Positions 5,678-6,732 of a DNA stretch of 6,732 nt are shown piece after piece. The stretch lies in assembly GCA_947497195.1 (NCBI GenBank), contig CANMGM010000128.1, positions 1 to 6,732 of the forward strand, read 5' to 3'. The DNA is from Bacteroidota bacterium. Lineage in GTDB: Bacteria; Bacteroidota; Bacteroidia; M30B66. The notes under the pieces are model-generated. The model was not told where the DNA came from. It ran no database searches and saw nothing but the letters and a program-made list of their open reading frames with translations. Each line of letters begins with the position of its first letter. The stretch's first letter is position 1. The position numbers were made by a program, and so were the translations under genes.

Positions 5678-6732
5678 ATGAATACAAGCACATTTGCCGA
5701 GTTAAACCTGAGTACTCCCTTATTCAATGCTTTGAATGATCAGGGAATTACACACCCAACACCCATTCAAGAGCGCGCATTTTCGGCGATGATGGCCGGG
5801 AACGATGTAATTGGAATTGCGCAAACAGGAACGGGAAAAACGATTGCTTACTTGTTGCCATGTTTACGCCTTTGGAAATTCTCCAAAGACAAACTTCCTC
5901 AAACGCTCATTTTGGTTCCAACCCGCGAGTTGGTGGTACAGGTGGTAGAAGAAATAAACAAGCTTACAACCTATATGAATATTGATACAGTAGGTGTTTA
6001 TGGAGGTGCGAATATTCGAACTCAAAAAGATGCGATTTACAAAGGACTCGACATTCTGGTAGCAACGCCGGGCCGTTTGCTCGATTTGGTACTCGACGGA
6101 ACATTAAAAACCAAAACCATTAAGCGACTTGTTATTGACGAAGTAGATGAAATGTTGAGCTTGGGTTTCAGGCCGCAGCTGGAACGTATTTTTGATATAC
6201 TTCCACCGAAACGACAAAATCTGATGTTTTCAGCAACACTATCGGATGAAGTAGACGCACTAATCTCCAACTATTTTAAAACACCTCAACGCATTGAAGC
6301 GGCACCAACAGGAAGTCCACTCGAAAATATCAATCAAGTTGCTTATCAAGTTCCCAATCACAATACAAAACTGAATCTGCTGAATCATATTCTTGGATTG
6401 GAAGGAATGGAACGTGTGCTTTTATTTGCAGGAAGTAGAAAATTGGCAGATAAATTATACGAGCACCTTGAATCAGAATTTCCGGGCGAAGCAGGTGTTA
6501 TCCATTCAAACAAAGCGCAAAATACCCGCTTTCGGGCCGTTGAAAATTTTGCAGAAGGCAAACAGCGGATCCTCATTGCTACCGATATCCTTTCTCGAGG
6601 CATTGATATTACAGGTGTTTCGCATGTAATCAACTTTGATGTACCTGATGTAATGGAAAATTACATTCACCGTATTGGCCGAACCGGAAGGGCCGAAATG
6701 AAAGGCGATTCGATTACGTTTATCCGCGAGAA
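5678..6732 (+). CDS. DEAD-box family ATP-dependent RNA helicase (3' partial)
   Basis: The 351 visible residues hold the whole two-RecA-domain helicase core; the gene runs off the right edge, so the C-terminal tail is unseen. Such enzymes unwind or remodel RNA with ATP, typically in ribosome assembly or mRNA decay. Motifs in order are the Q motif PTPIQ (27-31), motif I AQTGTGKT (48-55), Ia PTREL (81-85), GG (109-110), Ib TPGR (130-133), II DEVD (154-157), III SAT (185-187), V TDILSRGID (302-310) and VI HRIGRTGR (331-338). Motif II has Val in place of the usual Ala; the catalytic Asp-Glu pair is kept, so activity is expected. The ATG at 5678 places the Q motif at the normal distance and follows a -7 box. 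Which subfamily it belongs to (RhlE-like, CsdA-like or other) cannot be settled without the tail. Confidence 0.94.
   Translation, partial: MNTSTFAELNLSTPLFNALNDQGITHPTPIQERAFSAMMAGNDVIGIAQTGTGKTIAYLLPCLRLWKFSKDKLPQTLILVPTRELVVQVVEEINKLTTYMNIDTVGVYGGANIRTQKDAIYKGLDILVATPGRLLDLVLDGTLKTKTIKRLVIDEVDEMLSLGFRPQLERIFDILPPKRQNLMFSATLSDEVDALISNYFKTPQRIEAAPTGSPLENINQVAYQVPNHNTKLNLLNHILGLEGMERVLLFAGSRKLADKLYEHLESEFPGEAGVIHSNKAQNTRFRAVENFAEGKQRILIATDILSRGIDITGVSHVINFDVPDVMENYIHRIGRTGRAEMKGDSITFIRE

Noticed and set aside
5131..5739. A 202-codon plus-strand reading frame opposite the rlmN start and running into the helicase start.
   Set aside because: It is antisense to clearly conserved rlmN codons, crosses the divergent promoter region and overlaps the helicase start in another frame. 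Its translation shows no recognisable domain.

Overview
The window reads as chromosomal DNA of a Bacteroidota bacterium, probably Flavobacteriia-like, though the class is inference. Three observations support the phylum. The left-hand gene ends in the gliding-motility/type IX secretion (type B) C-terminal domain, which is confined to that phylum. TAnnTTTG -7 promoter boxes stand before three genes. No gene start has a convincing Shine-Dalgarno sequence. It looks like ordinary, densely packed chromosome: I see no tRNA, rRNA, CRISPR array, insertion sequence, integrase or phage gene.

Layout. (1) Positions 1-1905, plus strand: the 3' part of a large secreted protein whose start lies left of the window. 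It contains four tandem Ig-like repeats with paired cysteines, a PKD-like domain and a type IX sorting domain. (2) 1906-1999: a short spacer with a candidate terminator hairpin and, overlapping it, a good Bacteroidota promoter. (3) 2000-2953, plus: metF (methylenetetrahydrofolate reductase) with a GTG start. (4) 2950-4455, minus: a secreted protein of unknown function, convergent with metF, the two stop codons sharing one TTAA palindrome. (5) 4452-5513, minus: rlmN (rRNA/tRNA m2A methyltransferase), whose stop overlaps the start of the secreted protein by 4 bp in an ATGA. (6) 5514-5677: a divergent promoter region with two facing TAYCTTTGCCC boxes, each 8 nt from a start codon. (7) 5678 to the right edge, plus: a DEAD-box-type RNA helicase with DEVD in motif II, open at the right edge.

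Functional picture. The secreted adhesin-like protein and metF are unrelated neighbours, apparently separated by a terminator and a promoter. rlmN and the unknown secreted protein look like a two-gene, translationally coupled operon. rlmN and the helicase, both RNA-related, diverge from one 164-bp spacer and may be transcribed as nearly leaderless mRNAs. I find no clear evidence of a new multi-gene system. The points most worth a second look are the rlmN/secreted-protein coupling, the paired near-leaderless promoters, the overlapping convergent stops and the Cys-paired repeat array.
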